Origin: Nitrospirales bacterium
GTDB taxonomy: Bacteria; Nitrospirota; Nitrospiria; Nitrospirales; UBA8639
NCBI GenBank assembly: GCA_021604365.1
Contig: BQIZ01000005.1
Coordinates: 1-54,649 of the forward strand
Direction: 5' to 3'
DNA: 54,649 nt
The position numbers and the translations under genes were made by a program. Shown in pieces: positions 25,019 to 34,630 of this stretch. The notes beneath the pieces were generated by a model. It saw only the letters and a program-made list of their open reading frames with translations, was not told the DNA's origin and searched no databases. Numbering within the stretch: the first letter of the stretch is position 1; the number at the start of each line of letters is the position of its first letter.

Positions 25019-26263
25019 CTATCGAGAAGCGGTTTGTAACGGGGTAATATAGGATTGAAGTCCGTTAAATATTCCTTCGGCCACTCGTTTTTGATAGGTG
25101 GAGCTTTGTAATAGCTTTTCCTCCGTAGGATTGGAGATAAAGGCAATCTCTGCCAATATGGCAGGCATGGTGGTCATTCGCAGCACAAAAAATGGAGCGG
25201 TTTTGATCCCATGATCTTTGATTTTATAAAACGCATCCAAAAATTTCATCAGGGAATTTTTGGTTGTCCATGCTAACTCTCGGGAATCATCAATTTTTTT
25301 GTCGTTAAGTTTGTCGGCAAGAATAAATTGCCAGGGTGCCGAATTTTTTTCAAGGGGTGTGCCATTTTCTCTGGCAGCGACGGCAAGTGCTCGGGGGTCA
25401 CTGGCTTCACCAAAATGATAAAGTTCCATCCCTTTCACGGAAGCTTGAGGATGGGAGTTAATGTGGATCGAGACAAAGAGATCCGCTTTGTGTGTATTCG
25501 CGAACTTGGCCCGGTCTTCCAATTCGATGAAGACATCCGTTTCTCGGGTCATGAAGACTTTCGTGGCTTTTTCTTTGGCGAGTAGGTCTCTCAAATGATT
25601 CGCAATAGTTAAGACGACATCTTTTTCCCTTGTGCCTTTGCGACCCAAGGCCCCGGGGTCTTTTCCTCCGTGTCCGGGATCAATCACGATCACCAGATCT
25701 TTTTTTATGACAGGTGGTGGCGGAGCGGGTGGAGCAACCACTGGAGAAGCTGGTGTGTGACTTGGTGCCGTCTTAATGCCAACCGCCGCCTCAGCTATGG
25801 GATACAAATCAAGAACGACGCGAGCAGGATTTTTGAGAACATACCACTTATAGTGTTTCCAGCCGTCAATGGGTATGGTCAGAAGGATGGATCCAGAAGA
25901 ATTTCTGGAAAGATCCAATTGTAAAGGAAAGGAGTCTGCCGTTGATTTGGCGACGGTAGACTTGGGTAATTGTGTGTTGGGAAGTTCCAATTGAAATGTT
26001 GTGGCCGTTTGATGCTCTTGAGGAGCAGGATGGACGGGGCGGGTCAGATCTAACACAATACGGGTATACTGTTTATGGCGATGAGCACGAATGTTGCGGA
26101 TGGAGGTTGAGGGTGGTGATTGTTTAATAAGATGAATCAGTGGGGGAGTTTCGTCCCCCGAGAAAGGTCGAGTGTCTGTCGCTCCTGCAGGCAGGGGAAA
26201 AGACGTTGACAGGACCAACATACCAATGCAGGAATAAAGGGGTATCATTCGAGTGGAAGGCAT
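25019..26263 (-). CDS. N-acetylmuramoyl-L-alanine amidase with AMIN domain (AmiC type)
   Basis: The 414-residue exported protein starts with a signal peptide (about 8-29). An AMIN domain covers about 55-160 (SIRNIRAHRHKQYTRIVLDL, YVLKNPARVVLDLYP). A proline-rich linker is at 172-188 (VVAPPAPPPPV). The Amidase_3 domain begins VIVIDPGHGGKDPGALGRKG with the zinc His, continues LFVSIHINSHP, and closes MPAILAEIAFISNPTEEKLL with the catalytic Glu. It cuts the peptide side chain from peptidoglycan during division. I chose ATG 26263 because the upstream TTG at 26314 would add a basic stretch ahead of the signal peptide. Confidence 0.92.
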   Translation of the reverse strand: MPSTRMIPLYSCIGMLVLSTSFPLPAGATDTRPFSGDETPPLIHLIKQSPPSTSIRNIRAHRHKQYTRIVLDLTRPVHPAPQEHQTATTFQLELPNTQLPKSTVAKSTADSFPLQLDLSRNSSGSILLTIPIDGWKHYKWYVLKNPARVVLDLYPIAEAAVGIKTAPSHTPASPVVAPPAPPPPVIKKDLVIVIDPGHGGKDPGALGRKGTREKDVVLTIANHLRDLLAKEKATKVFMTRETDVFIELEDRAKFANTHKADLFVSIHINSHPQASVKGMELYHFGEASDPRALAVAARENGTPLEKNSAPWQFILADKLNDKKIDDSRELAWTTKNSLMKFLDAFYKIKDHGIKTAPFFVLRMTTMPAILAEIAFISNPTEEKLLQSSTYQKRVAEGIFNGLQSYITPLQTASR

Positions 26264-26401
26264 AGGTATTAAACCATTCCTTTCTTTTTTCGCAGAAGAA
26301 AGCCTTCTTGTCAAGGGAAGAAGCGCTTTCGAACCGGGTCCTGTTGCGGGTAAACTCAGTCATTAGGGCTGGATTATGCTTCGCATCATGAGGGAATCAC
26401 A

Positions 26402-26947
26402 GTGGCACCGAAATATCTTATCATCGATGGATATAATGTGTTGGGCGCAATGGGGCTCCCCCCCCCTAAGGTCGTTGACCAGGGAGAGCATAATCGAGAG
26501 GAGTTTATTGTACGTGTAGGCCTATATGGGCATAAACTCCGCAATCTGATCACCTTAGTCTTTGATGCCTGGCAACAATCTGGAATGAGTCGGCAAGTCA
26601 TTCATCGTGAGGGTGTGACGGTTATTTATACAGCTCAGGGCGAAAAGGCAGATGGGGTAATTCAGGATTTCATCCGAACCCATGGAAAAGCGACTGCAGT
26701 AGTCTCATCGGATCTTGAAGTGATCGCCGTAGCAAAAGCCTTTGGGGCGTTTTCGATCAGGTCCCAAGAATTTGTAAAACACCTGGCTTCTTCTGGTTCT
26801 CAAGGATCAGCCGTGAGTCGATCCCAAGGTGGACCCTCATACAAGGATGATGATGAGGAGCCGGTTCGCTCAAAAGAGAAAAAGGGCAACCCCCGAAAAC
26901 TTCCCAAGAAGTTACGTCAGCGTAATCGGATTATGAAGAAATTTTAA
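26402..26947 (+). CDS. YacP-like NYN domain protein
   Basis: The 181-residue protein has the NYN/PIN-like fold of YacP (DUF901): YLIIDGYNVLGAMG with Asp9, NLITLVFDAWQQS, VIYTAQGEKADGVIQDFIRT, and TAVVSSDLEVIAVAKAFGAF. The C-terminal 50 residues are a disordered, strongly charged tail ending in KKLRQRNRIMKKF. The family is predicted to be an RNA-processing nuclease; in Bacillus it is called Rae1 and cleaves mRNA at the ribosome. That function is known for Rae1 and inferred here. GTG follows GAGGGA. The stop overlaps the convergent tatD gene by 17 bases. Confidence 0.85.
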   Translation: MAPKYLIIDGYNVLGAMGLPPPKVVDQGEHNREEFIVRVGLYGHKLRNLITLVFDAWQQSGMSRQVIHREGVTVIYTAQGEKADGVIQDFIRTHGKATAVVSSDLEVIAVAKAFGAFSIRSQEFVKHLASSGSQGSAVSRSQGGPSYKDDDEEPVRSKEKKGNPRKLPKKLRQRNRIMKKF

Positions 26948-27713
26948 AGAGCTGGCAGGCATTATTGGTGGTCAGTTCGGCCACACGAGCTAGTCCTGCT
27001 TCATCGTCACCATATTTAATTTCCGCAATCTGTTTTGCCACGTAGGTGACGTAGGCCGATTCGTTGCGTTTTCCTCGGAAAGGGACGGGAGTTAAATAGG
27101 GAGCATCGGTTTCAATGAGCAACCGGTCATCGGGGACGGTGCGAATCACTTCATGTAACTGCGAGGCATTGCGAAAGGTGATGATTCCTGAAAATGAGAG
27201 ATAAAATCCCAGGTCCAAGGCTCGTTTGGCAAAAGCCAGATCCTCCGAAAAACAATGAAAGACGCCGCCCACCTTTTCCGCATGTTCTTCTTGCAGGATT
27301 GCCATCGTATCCTCCTGCGCCTCACGTGTGTGAATAACCAGGGGAAGGGTGAGTGATTGCGCTAGGACAATTTGTTCACGAAATCGTTGACGTTGGGTTT
27401 CTCGAGGAGAGTGATCATAATGATAATCAAGTCCGATTTCGCCGAAGGCTACGACTTTCGGTTGCTGGGCCAGTTGCCTCAATTCTGCATACCAGCTGGG
27501 CTCGATGCGTTTGACTTCATGAGGGTGCACGCCGATCGTGGCATAGACATTAGGCCGGATTGTGGCTAATTGCACTGCTGCATGACTTGTGGAAAGATCA
27601 CATCCAATAGTGACAAATTTCTCAACACCGGCTTCGTGGGCACGTTGAAAAATATCGTCCCGATCCGGATCATAACGGGGATCGTCTAAATGAACATGGG
27701 TATCAATCAGCAT
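26931..27713 (-). CDS. tatD: TatD-family metal-dependent hydrolase
   Basis: The 260-residue TIM-barrel protein shows the metal sites in order: LIDTHVHLDDPRYDPDRDD, VAFGEIGLDYHYDHSPRE, LVIHTREAQEDTMAILQEE, GVFHCFSEDLAFAKRALDL, and LLIETDAPYLTPVPFRGKRN. TatD proteins are 3'-5' DNA exonucleases or related hydrolases involved in DNA repair and quality control. ATG 27713 follows AAGGATTTCTCC; the earlier ATG at 27761 would add 16 residues of no character. It overlaps the YacP-like gene tail-to-tail. Confidence 0.94.
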   Translation of the reverse strand: MLIDTHVHLDDPRYDPDRDDIFQRAHEAGVEKFVTIGCDLSTSHAAVQLATIRPNVYATIGVHPHEVKRIEPSWYAELRQLAQQPKVVAFGEIGLDYHYDHSPRETQRQRFREQIVLAQSLTLPLVIHTREAQEDTMAILQEEHAEKVGGVFHCFSEDLAFAKRALDLGFYLSFSGIITFRNASQLHEVIRTVPDDRLLIETDAPYLTPVPFRGKRNESAYVTYVAKQIAEIKYGDDEAGLARVAELTTNNACQLFKISS

Positions 27714-27815
27714 GGAGAAATCCTTTCTCGTTAAAAAGTCTACCTTATCATACCCGTTCAATTTCTTGCAGAATTTCGTGATGGCTCAGACCAAGTACGA
27801 AATAGTTAAGGAACA

Positions 27816-28361
27816 ATGATGAACTATGATGAACTATGGTTTGCCTATATTAATGGTTGGGCCGGACAGTTTGCTGGATTGGATTGGGTCATGCTTCAGG
27901 TATCACGGGAAAGTAACCTGTTGATTCCTGGCATCCTGCTCGTGACGTATTGGGGATGGATAAAATGGGGAGAGGCAAAATTCGCCATTCCTTCTTTAGC
28001 GCTCCTGATCGGCTTCAGTGATTTTCTGGGCGGACAGCTGAAAACATTGATTGGCCGTCCGCGGCCCTGCCAGGTTCTCGATCACATTCATGAATTGGTC
28101 GGATGTGGCGGCGCTTTTAGTATGCCGTCCAATCACGCGTTGAATTCAGGTACGGCTATTAGCTTCCTTGCCATACTTTATCCCTCTCTAGGGTGGGTAT
28201 TGTGGCCATTCCTTGGGCTGATCGGATTGTCTCGGGTATTTCTAGGTGCCCATTATGTCACAGATGTGTTAGTCGGGGTTGGTCTGGGTGCGCTCTTGGG
28301 AGGAGGGGTTGGATTTTTACTCAAGACGTGTGTGTTTCGAAAGAAGCCTCTTGCGGATTAG
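27816..28361 (+). CDS. PAP2-family membrane phosphatase
   Basis: The 181-residue protein has five to six spans and the three PAP2 motifs: KTLIGRPRP (Lys and Arg of motif 1), FSMPSNHALNSGTA (motif 2 with the catalytic His), and LSRVFLGAHYVTDVLVG (motif 3 with Arg, His and Asp). It probably dephosphorylates a lipid diphosphate such as undecaprenyl diphosphate, or phosphatidylglycerol phosphate; the sequence does not decide. Two adjacent ATG codons (27816, 27819) follow AAGGA, and either may be used. Its stop overlaps the stop of the convergent cation exporter. Confidence 0.88.
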   Translation: MMNYDELWFAYINGWAGQFAGLDWVMLQVSRESNLLIPGILLVTYWGWIKWGEAKFAIPSLALLIGFSDFLGGQLKTLIGRPRPCQVLDHIHELVGCGGAFSMPSNHALNSGTAISFLAILYPSLGWVLWPFLGLIGLSRVFLGAHYVTDVLVGVGLGALLGGGVGFLLKTCVFRKKPLAD

Positions 28362-29314
28362 TGATGGTGCAGGTGAGGAAGTATGGGGTCTGTGCCGGTT
28401 GAGCCGTTTGTCAGGTTACGGAGATTGCAATGCAGGTCCTCGTGCTCAGGGCATTCGTTTTCCAGTTGGACGGTTAAGTGATGAATGCCAAATTTCGAGG
28501 AAAGTGTTGATTGAATGGGTTGAAGAAGTTGATCTTTATCCGGAACCGCCGCCTTGTCCACCAACACGTGGCACGTCAACATCACAATGCGGGGTTCAAC
28601 CGACCAGATATGCAGGTCATGAATTTTATTGACACCAGGAATATTTTCAATGGTCGTCACAATATCGGAAGTTTTGAGATGAGGGGGAGTCGATTCCAGT
28701 AAAATGTCCAGCGACTCACGAAAGAGTGGCCAACTCCCTTTTACGATAATGACGACTATGAGGAGACTGATCAGGGGATCTAAAATGGTAAGGCCTGTCA
28801 GGGCGATACCCAACCCCGCGATGATGACGCCAAGAGACATCCAGGCATCCATCACCATATGAAGAAACGCGCCGCGAATATTCAGGTCATCTTCGGCTCC
28901 CCGTCGTAATAACAGGGCGACGGCAAGATTGGCGATCAAGCTGATTCCAGCGATCACCATCACCCAAAAACCAGGCACGTCAACCGGTGAAAACATCCGG
29001 TCGATGGCCAGAATTCCGATAATCCCCCCTGTGAAAATTAACAGAAGGCTATTGATAAACGCCGCAATGGTTCCGGCGCGGTGGTAGCCAAATGTCCGAT
29101 GTTCCGTGGCGGGCTGGGTGGCCAGAATATGTGCATACAAGGCTAACAAGAGAGAGCCTTGATCGATCAAATTGTGTCCGGCATCGCTCAGTAACCCCAG
29201 ACTATTTATCACATACCCGCCGATGAATTCAGCGAGAATGATGATGCCATTGATGACAAGGCCAAGCTTCAGTCGATACGTGAGCGGGGAGGAGGTCAAT
29301 TCTGAATGCGTCAT
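28358..29314 (-). CDS. CDF-family cation efflux protein (ZitB/CzcD-like)
   Basis: The 318-residue protein has six spans and the metal-site motifs NSLGLLSDAGHNLIDQGSLL on TM2 and AFLHMVMDAWMSLGVIIAG on TM5, plus the C-terminal cytosolic domain (KIHDLHIWSVEPRIVMLTCH). A His-rich end (LPHLHHH) may bind Zn or Co. It exports divalent cations with proton antiport. The reading frame extends 68 codons further back, but those codons are low in membrane character, and MTHSELTSS is the usual start, so ATG 29314 was chosen. The four-base overlap with the PAP2 stop is convergent. Confidence 0.9.
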   Translation of the reverse strand: MTHSELTSSPLTYRLKLGLVINGIIILAEFIGGYVINSLGLLSDAGHNLIDQGSLLLALYAHILATQPATEHRTFGYHRAGTIAAFINSLLLIFTGGIIGILAIDRMFSPVDVPGFWVMVIAGISLIANLAVALLLRRGAEDDLNIRGAFLHMVMDAWMSLGVIIAGLGIALTGLTILDPLISLLIVVIIVKGSWPLFRESLDILLESTPPHLKTSDIVTTIENIPGVNKIHDLHIWSVEPRIVMLTCHVLVDKAAVPDKDQLLQPIQSTLSSKFGIHHLTVQLENECPEHEDLHCNLRNLTNGSTGTDPILPHLHHH

Positions 29315-29474
29315 AGGATCTACTCTCGCATGAATCTCAAGCCTGGACCATGGGAAGAAGGAGACAAGCCCTCCTTTACCTTTACGGCAAACGAAATTGA
29401 AGGAGGCCAGTACTTGCGAGGTTGAGAATGGTCCAGGGGAAGAAACTCCCCCTTTCAAGTGGCGGGTGCGATAT

Positions 29475-29783
29475 TTAATTGTCGATAGAATCGGTTTTGA
29501 CGGCCTGTTTGGTGGCATCCACGGCGGAGTTGACTCGAGTGGCCGCTTGTTTCATGGTTTTCCTGGCTTCTTCAGACCAGGCATGTACGGCCTCTTTCGT
29601 TTGAGAAGCCATATCAGAAAATTCGTCCTGTGCGGTCTTTGCGCCTCGTGCCAATCGATTACGCACGTGAGTTCCGGTCTCAGGTGTCAGGAGTATGGCT
29701 GTACCCGCGCCCAAAAGAAACCCTGCGATGAAGACAAAAGTATTCACCCAACCTGAGTCGTTTTGCGTCGTATGTTCATCCAT
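29475..29783 (-). CDS. YtxH-domain single-span membrane protein
   Basis: The 102-residue protein has one span (about 13-33: VNTFVFIAGFLLGAGTAILL) followed by TPETGTHVRNRLARG, the YtxH signature, and then a long amphipathic helix (QDEFSDMASQTKEAVHAWSE). YtxH proteins are linked to general stress response and membrane association in Gram-positive bacteria. Here the role is unknown. AAGGAG precedes ATG 29783. It lies 39 bases behind the small membrane gene that overlaps treY, so it appears to be the last member of the glgC-treY operon. Confidence 0.85.
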   Translation of the reverse strand: MDEHTTQNDSGWVNTFVFIAGFLLGAGTAILLTPETGTHVRNRLARGAKTAQDEFSDMASQTKEAVHAWSEEARKTMKQAATRVNSAVDATKQAVKTDSIDN

Positions 29784-29822
29784 TGTGAAATTTCTCCTTA
29801 GTCCTTGGTAATTCTTCGATTG

Positions 29823-30080
29823 TTATGACTCATCCTGATGATCTTTCGATGAGGCCATTGCCATGATGGCTCCTCCCAGGAGGACCCCGGAGGCAAAAAT
29901 AAGACTGTAGGATAAGCCCGTTCTGAGCTCAGGCCATGTATCCAGAATTCGTTTCCATAACGGGACATCTTCAGAGAAATGGACGTGTCCCTCCCAGCCC
30001 AAATCTCCCTCCGGCGTAGATTGATCAGAGTACGATTCTTGGTCAGAAGCATGTGCCGTGTTCAATTTGCTCATAGTCAT
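29823..30080 (-). CDS. Small single-span membrane protein, 85 aa
   Basis: The first 50 residues are polar and acidic ([20 protein letters not shown]). One C-terminal span follows ([20 protein letters not shown]) with a short tail [10 protein letters not shown]. The start overlaps the treY stop in an ATGA junction, so translation is coupled to trehalose synthesis. An internal ATG at 30074 is an alternative. No family is recognised. Its layout, with a span near the C-terminus, resembles tail-anchored proteins. Function is unknown, but its position says it belongs with treY and the YtxH gene. Confidence 0.7.
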   Translation of the reverse strand: MTMSKLNTAHASDQESYSDQSTPEGDLGWEGHVHFSEDVPLWKRILDTWPELRTGLSYSLIFASGVLLGGAIMAMASSKDHQDES

Positions 30081-32983
30081 GAAGCAGGCTCCAAAAGGGC
30101 AAAAGGAAAATGTTGAAAAAGCGTTCCTAGGGGTAATCCTACCATGCCCAGACCATTTTGTGGAGTGACAATTTCTTGAGTCAGAATATTACGAACAGAG
30201 TGTGTCGCGAATTCCGGAGGGAGCGACATCAAGGTTTGTCCCCATATAGATTCGCCGAGCGGACTGATGGTGTGATCCGGGATGAGATTGGTTAAAAATC
30301 GTGGAAATATGACCATGCAGATATGTGAGTGATGCTGTCGGATGAATCCACACGCATGATGTGCCTGTTCACCCTTGAATTCCAATGGCAGATACAATCC
30401 TTCCAGAAACAAATGGGGGTGGCTCTTTCGTAAATGAAGTGCGGTGGTGGTCAAATACATTTTAATCAGGCCGTTTCCCGTCTCCTGTAATAACGTATGG
30501 ACAAGGTCGAGAGGAGGGGTGCCTTGTTGCATGTGCTGTAATTCGGACAGCCGTTGTTGTCTGAGGAGGTAATTCACGGGTTGTCGGTTGTCCGGATCGA
30601 CCAGACTGAAGTCCCAAAGCTCTGTGCCTTGATAGAAATCGGGGACGCCCGGAGCAAGAATTTTAATAAGGACCTGACTCAGAGAATTATAAATACCATA
30701 TTTGGCAATGCGTTGTTGAAAGGGAATGAAATCTTGGAGAAAGGTATTTGTGGGCCTGAGAGAAAGAATTCGGGAAAGAAATTCTCCGACGGCCTTTTCC
30801 CAGGTTTCATCGGGGTTTAACCAGCTGGTGTTGACTTTCGCTTCCCGTAAGGCTTTAACCAAATACTCCTGTATACGCGTCAAAAAATGAGGTTGAGCCG
30901 GTTCCGAGAGCCCACCTAGTGGCCAGGTACCAAGCAGTGTCTGGTAAATCAAATATTCTTCATTCAAGCTCGGTGCCAGTTGATCATTGATTGGTTGTTT
31001 CGCTTTTTTGTTCAGCCGGCTCCAGAGTTTAAGATGCTGCCGCCATTCTGTAGGAATCTCCGACAACACATTGATTCGTGCCCGGACATCCTCGCTACGT
31101 TTTGTGTCATGAGTGGAGGTGGTGGAGAGGCTTGTTGGCCATTGGGTGGCCCGCTCCTGCATGTATTGGTGAAATTTTGAAAGCGGGACGCCAAAATGTT
31201 GTGGTTCTCCGCCAACTTCATTCAGTGACGTGAGGCGGTTGTAGCTATAGAAGGCCGTATCTTCAACGCCCTTCGCGGTGACCGGACTGGTCGTTTGCTG
31301 GAATTTCATGACAAAAGGGCGGATTACCTCCCAATCAAGATCGGGAGAATTCTGGGGAATTCTCAGGAGAAGATCGCGGATAAAATCAAACACCAGATTG
31401 CTGATGGCGGGATTGCGACGTTTTGCTCGCGCAACAGCCAAGCGGATATACACACGATCGCGATCCAGCGGGCCTTCGAGAGGGTCCGGTCCAATATATG
31501 TTCGATACACGGGAAAACAGGCAATGATTTCGCGGATGGCATGGATCAGGCTGTTCAGCGTAAAGTCCCGTGAGCGCCGGTTTCGCTCGGAAAGTACATT
31601 GAGTTGATGTCCCAATGCATTGATTTCTCCTGACATGGAACTGGTCATGATGAGATTTTTGCATTCGTAGATCAGGTCGTCATATCGGAGAGACTGTTTG
31701 GTAAATCGGCTGTAGATTTGTTCGATCTGTCGTTGATGGGTTTCCTGGATGAATAATTGATTGACTAAGGCAAGGTAGTCATATCCGGTGGTGCCATGGC
31801 AGAGCCAATCAGGAGTGAGACGTTCCTCTGTACCCAGTATTTTTTCAACGAGGAGATAGAGGGAGCGACCTTGTGTGTCTGCCTGAACTTCCAAGTGTTC
31901 AGCCGCCCATTGTTGCCATTGAGCCAGAAAAGCTCTTGGGTTGTAGAGTCCATCGACATGATCAATCCTCAGTCCATTTACCGCACCGGATGTTAATAAT
32001 TCAAATATTTTTTGATGGGCCGCCTGAAAGACTTCCGGTTGCTCCATGCGAATGGCCGCCAGTTGGTTGATGTCAAAAAACCGGCGATAATTAATTTCTT
32101 CAGCGGCTACACGCCAATAGGCCAGACGATAGGCTTGGTGACTCACCAGATGGTCGAGGATATCGAATGTGCGAGGAGAGTTCTTGATGCCATTGAGTAA
32201 CCGAATATTCTCCAGCAGAAAACTGCGAATGGTTGAATTTTCTGCAATCACCGTGGAGAGGCGGCGGCGGATTACCTCTTTCTCCCGGTATCGTTCGGCA
32301 ACCCGCTCGGTTTCCGTTTCGGTTCTGGCTGGTAAGTGGGAGAGGGCGGTAATAATGCTTTGGAATTCATGCCAGTGCGGATCTGAATTTTCCAGGCTTT
32401 GATTGAGTGTGTCTTGCCTAAAGGTCAGGATGGTACTCCAGGTACAAGGGTCAATAGGCAGCCGATTTTCATAGTAGGTGAGGAAAAAGTGCCCGTCGTC
32501 ATAGTGGAGAATGATTTCCTGGTTTTCGAGAACAATGCCGTATTGATCGCCCAGGATGGGAAGAAGGACTTTGTTTTCCAATTCAGGCTTCACCGGTGTC
32601 CAGTCAATATCGAAAAAGGTGGCGTAATGAGAAGATGGACCATTTTCCAAGACATCCTGCCACCAAAGATTCGTCGATCCGGCTATTCCCATATGATTTG
32701 GCACGACGTCCAGAATCTGACCCATGCCATGCTGGTGCAGTGCTTGGATAAATGCCTGATACTCGGTTTCCGTCCCAATCTCTGGATTTAATTCCGTGGG
32801 ATCAACCACGTCGTATCCATGAGTGCTCCCTGGAGCGGCTTTCAAATAGGGTGAGGCGTAGCAGTCGGTGATACCAAGTTGAGAGAGATAGGGAAGAATG
32901 CGAGAGGCGTCCTGGAATGTGAACGACGAGTTGAATTGCAGGCGATAGGTCGAAAGCGGAATGTGCAGAAGCAGAGGAGTCAT
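30077..32983 (-). CDS. treY: Malto-oligosyltrehalose synthase
   Basis: The 968-residue GH13 protein matches Tre[21 protein letters not shown] at the start, [20 protein letters not shown] near 105, [17 protein letters not shown] with the nucleophile Asp, [20 protein letters not shown] with the acid Glu, [35 protein letters not shown] near 640, and [20 protein letters not shown] near 800. It rearranges the reducing-end alpha-1,4 bond of a maltodextrin to alpha-1,1, making maltooligosyl trehalose. TreZ at 37-39 kb releases the trehalose. glgC lies 10 bases upstream on the same strand. Longer than many TreY proteins but complete. Confidence 0.95.
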   Translation of the reverse strand: MTPLLLHIPLSTYRLQFNSSFTFQDASRILPYLSQLGITDCYASPYLKAAPGSTHGYDVVDPTELNPEIGTETEYQAFIQALHQHGMGQILDVVPNHMGIAGSTNLWWQDVLENGPSSHYATFFDIDWTPVKPELENKVLLPILGDQYGIVLENQEIILHYDDGHFFLTYYENRLPIDPCTWSTILTFRQDTLNQSLENSDPHWHEFQSIITALSHLPARTETETERVAERYREKEVIRRRLSTVIAENSTIRSFLLENIRLLNGIKNSPRTFDILDHLVSHQAYRLAYWRVAAEEINYRRFFDINQLAAIRMEQPEVFQAAHQKIFELLTSGAVNGLRIDHVDGLYNPRAFLAQWQQWAAEHLEVQADTQGRSLYLLVEKILGTEERLTPDWLCHGTTGYDYLALVNQLFIQETHQRQIEQIYSRFTKQSLRYDDLIYECKNLIMTSSMSGEINALGHQLNVLSERNRRSRDFTLNSLIHAIREIIACFPVYRTYIGPDPLEGPLDRDRVYIRLAVARAKRRNPAISNLVFDFIRDLLLRIPQNSPDLDWEVIRPFVMKFQQTTSPVTAKGVEDTAFYSYNRLTSLNEVGGEPQHFGVPLSKFHQYMQERATQWPTSLSTTSTHDTKRSEDVRARINVLSEIPTEWRQHLKLWSRLNKKAKQPINDQLAPSLNEEYLIYQTLLGTWPLGGLSEPAQPHFLTRIQEYLVKALREAKVNTSWLNPDETWEKAVGEFLSRILSLRPTNTFLQDFIPFQQRIAKYGIYNSLSQVLIKILAPGVPDFYQGTELWDFSLVDPDNRQPVNYLLRQQRLSELQHMQQGTPPLDLVHTLLQETGNGLIKMYLTTTALHLRKSHPHLFLEGLYLPLEFKGEQAHHACGFIRQHHSHICMVIFPRFLTNLIPDHTISPLGESIWGQTLMSLPPEFATHSVRNILTQEIVTPQNGLGMVGLPLGTLFQHFPFALLEPAS

Positions 32984-32993
32984 GCTCCCTCCT

Positions 32994-34286
32994 TTATGTT
33001 AAAGAGGAGGGTGAGGAGTGAATGGCCCGTCCGCCATACGATTGCCCACGGGGGAAAAGGGTGAGGCCGAGCTTCCCGGCTGTGGATCGACGACTGTCTC
33101 GTCCGTGTTGGTCACCATGTGTGGTTCCGGACGAGATAATGTTAAATCGATCAATAATACAACGGTGAAGATGGCAATTGGAGCCAATGAGTGTCCCATC
33201 AAGAATAATCGATTCTTCAATGGTACAGCCTTCTCCAATTCTGACATTACGTCCAATGATGGAACGTTTCACAGTACTCTCTACGACGAGGCTGCCTTGG
33301 CCGACCATGGCATCATCCATGTGGGATCGGACTAGACTGGCAACGGGTTCAACGGACGCATCGGTCAGAATAGGCCATTTGACATTTCGTAAGTCAAGGA
33401 TCGGCGACTCTCCCAAGATGTCCATGTTGGCTTGCCAATAGGCCTCCAGCGTTCCGACATCGCGCCAATACCCCCATTCTTCATAAGGATGAATGCCGGG
33501 AACCACATTGTCCATGAAGTCATAAGCTAAAACCCGGTGAGATTTGATGAGGGATGGAATGATGTTCCTGCCAAAATCGTGAGTGCCGGCTTGACTGGCG
33601 TCTTGTTCCAGAATTTTCACAAGAATGTCGGCGTTAAAAATATAATTCCCCATAGAACTAAAGGCCATCTCAGGATTTTCAGGCATGGGTTTGGGAGAGG
33701 CCGGCTTTTCCTCAAACCCGATGATTTGATGGTCGGCATCGACTTCGACAATTCCAAACCCTTTTGCTGCCTGAATTGGAACAGGAAGTGACGCGACGGT
33801 CACATCCGCTTTTTGGTCAAGATGAAATTGGACCATTTGCCGGACATCCATCCGATAAATATGATCGGCTCCAAAGACGGCCACCAATCCCGGCGCGAAG
33901 TCCTGAATGAGGTTAATATTCTGATAGACGGCATCCGCTGTCCCTTCATACCATTTGCCGCGTCCCTTCATTTGGGGAGGGACGACCGTTATAAAGTTTT
34001 GACGGTTGGTGCCACCAAAACGCCAGGCCCTTCTGAGATGTTCAATTAAGGATTGGGAACGGTATTGCACCAAAACATACATGGACTGGATGCCGGAATT
34101 AATGAAATTGCTAAGAACAAAATCGACAATCCGATAGGTGCCGGCAAAGGGCACGGATGGCTTACTTCTTTGTTCCGTTAACGGCATAAGCCGTTCACCT
34201 TTTCCACCAGCCATGATCATGGCAAGGATTTTTTGGGGCGTTCGTTCTGTGATTTTTTTGCGACGGGATCCAGTAGAGCTTTTCAT
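32994..34286 (-). CDS. glgC: Glucose-1-phosphate adenylyltransferase
   Basis: The 430-residue protein has the ADP-glucose pyrophosphorylase signature [20 protein letters not shown] and [20 protein letters not shown], then [30 protein letters not shown] and the late SVVFGRN-like repeats of the beta-helix. The last 45 residues (from [20 protein letters not shown] to [11 protein letters not shown]) are in frame and match the usual end. It makes ADP-glucose, the committed step of bacterial glycogen synthesis, and is normally allosterically regulated. It lies six bases after lapA and ten before treY. glgA is not in the window. Confidence 0.95.
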   Translation of the reverse strand: MKSSTGSRRKKITERTPQKILAMIMAGGKGERLMPLTEQRSKPSVPFAGTYRIVDFVLSNFINSGIQSMYVLVQYRSQSLIEHLRRAWRFGGTNRQNFITVVPPQMKGRGKWYEGTADAVYQNINLIQDFAPGLVAVFGADHIYRMDVRQMVQFHLDQKADVTVASLPVPIQAAKGFGIVEVDADHQIIGFEEKPASPKPMPENPEMAFSSMGNYIFNADILVKILEQDASQAGTHDFGRNIIPSLIKSHRVLAYDFMDNVVPGIHPYEEWGYWRDVGTLEAYWQANMDILGESPILDLRNVKWPILTDASVEPVASLVRSHMDDAMVGQGSLVVESTVKRSIIGRNVRIGEGCTIEESIILDGTLIGSNCHLHRCIIDRFNIISSGTTHGDQHGRDSRRSTAGKLGLTLFPRGQSYGGRAIHSSPSSLT

Positions 34287-34292
34287 ATAGAT

Positions 34293-34574
34293 TTAGGTGT
34301 TGGACGGAGGATTGGTTAACTCGGCGACGGATCGTTCCAGTGCCGCGATCGTTTTTTGTTGTTTGGCAATCAACCGGCTTTTTTTAATATAGGAGGGCAA
34401 TGAAGCCAGCAGGGTCAGGCTAACACCTAAGCCCAAAGCCGTGAGTAACATGACCGCCCGGGACCCTTGGAAGGTCCAGGCAAAAAAATTCAAAATGATG
34501 GGTTCGGAGTTTTGTATAGAAAAGGCAACAGCAAAAAATAGCAGAAGCAGCAACGACAACAGTGCAGAATACAT
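34293..34574 (-). CDS. LapA-like (DUF1049) small membrane protein
   Basis: The 93-residue protein has two spans (about 2-20 and 38-60) and the LapA/DUF1049 pattern: FAVAFSIQNSEPIILNFFAW between the spans, then a C-terminal coiled coil (RLIAKQQKTIAALERSVAEL). LapA proteins in Enterobacteria act with LapB in LPS assembly control. Here it heads the glgC-treY operon with a six-base gap, an unusual partner. Function in this setting is inferred only weakly. AAAAGGG precedes ATG 34574. Confidence 0.82.
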   Translation of the reverse strand: MYSALLSLLLLLFFAVAFSIQNSEPIILNFFAWTFQGSRAVMLLTALGLGVSLTLLASLPSYIKKSRLIAKQQKTIAALERSVAELTNPPSNT

Positions 34575-34586
34575 AGTCCCTTTTGG

Positions 34587-34613
34587 TATGTTAGGATATT
34601 GTTAATTAACATA
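34587..34613. promoter_or_regulatory. Perfect dyad between divergent lapA and glgB, candidate operator
   Basis: TATGTTA (34587-34593) and TAACATA (34607-34613) form a perfect 7-base dyad with a 13-base spacer. A second palindrome, GTTAATTAAC, overlaps it at 34601-34610. It sits in the 56-base gap between the glgC operon start and the glgB start, where a shared regulator or a head-to-head promoter would act. No convincing -35/-10 pair was found for either gene. The motif is short, so chance is possible. Confidence 0.4.
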
Positions 34614-34630
34614 GAAAGGACTCATTGGCA

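Noticed and set aside
32994-33180. A frameshift at the 3' end of glgC
   Set aside because: The end looked odd at first, but the in-frame text [11 protein letters not shown] is the expected C-terminus, and the alternative frame has no family match.
34583-34612. TTGGTA-N18-TAACAT as the glgB promoter
   Set aside because: The predicted start would fall inside the ribosome binding site, leaving almost no leader.
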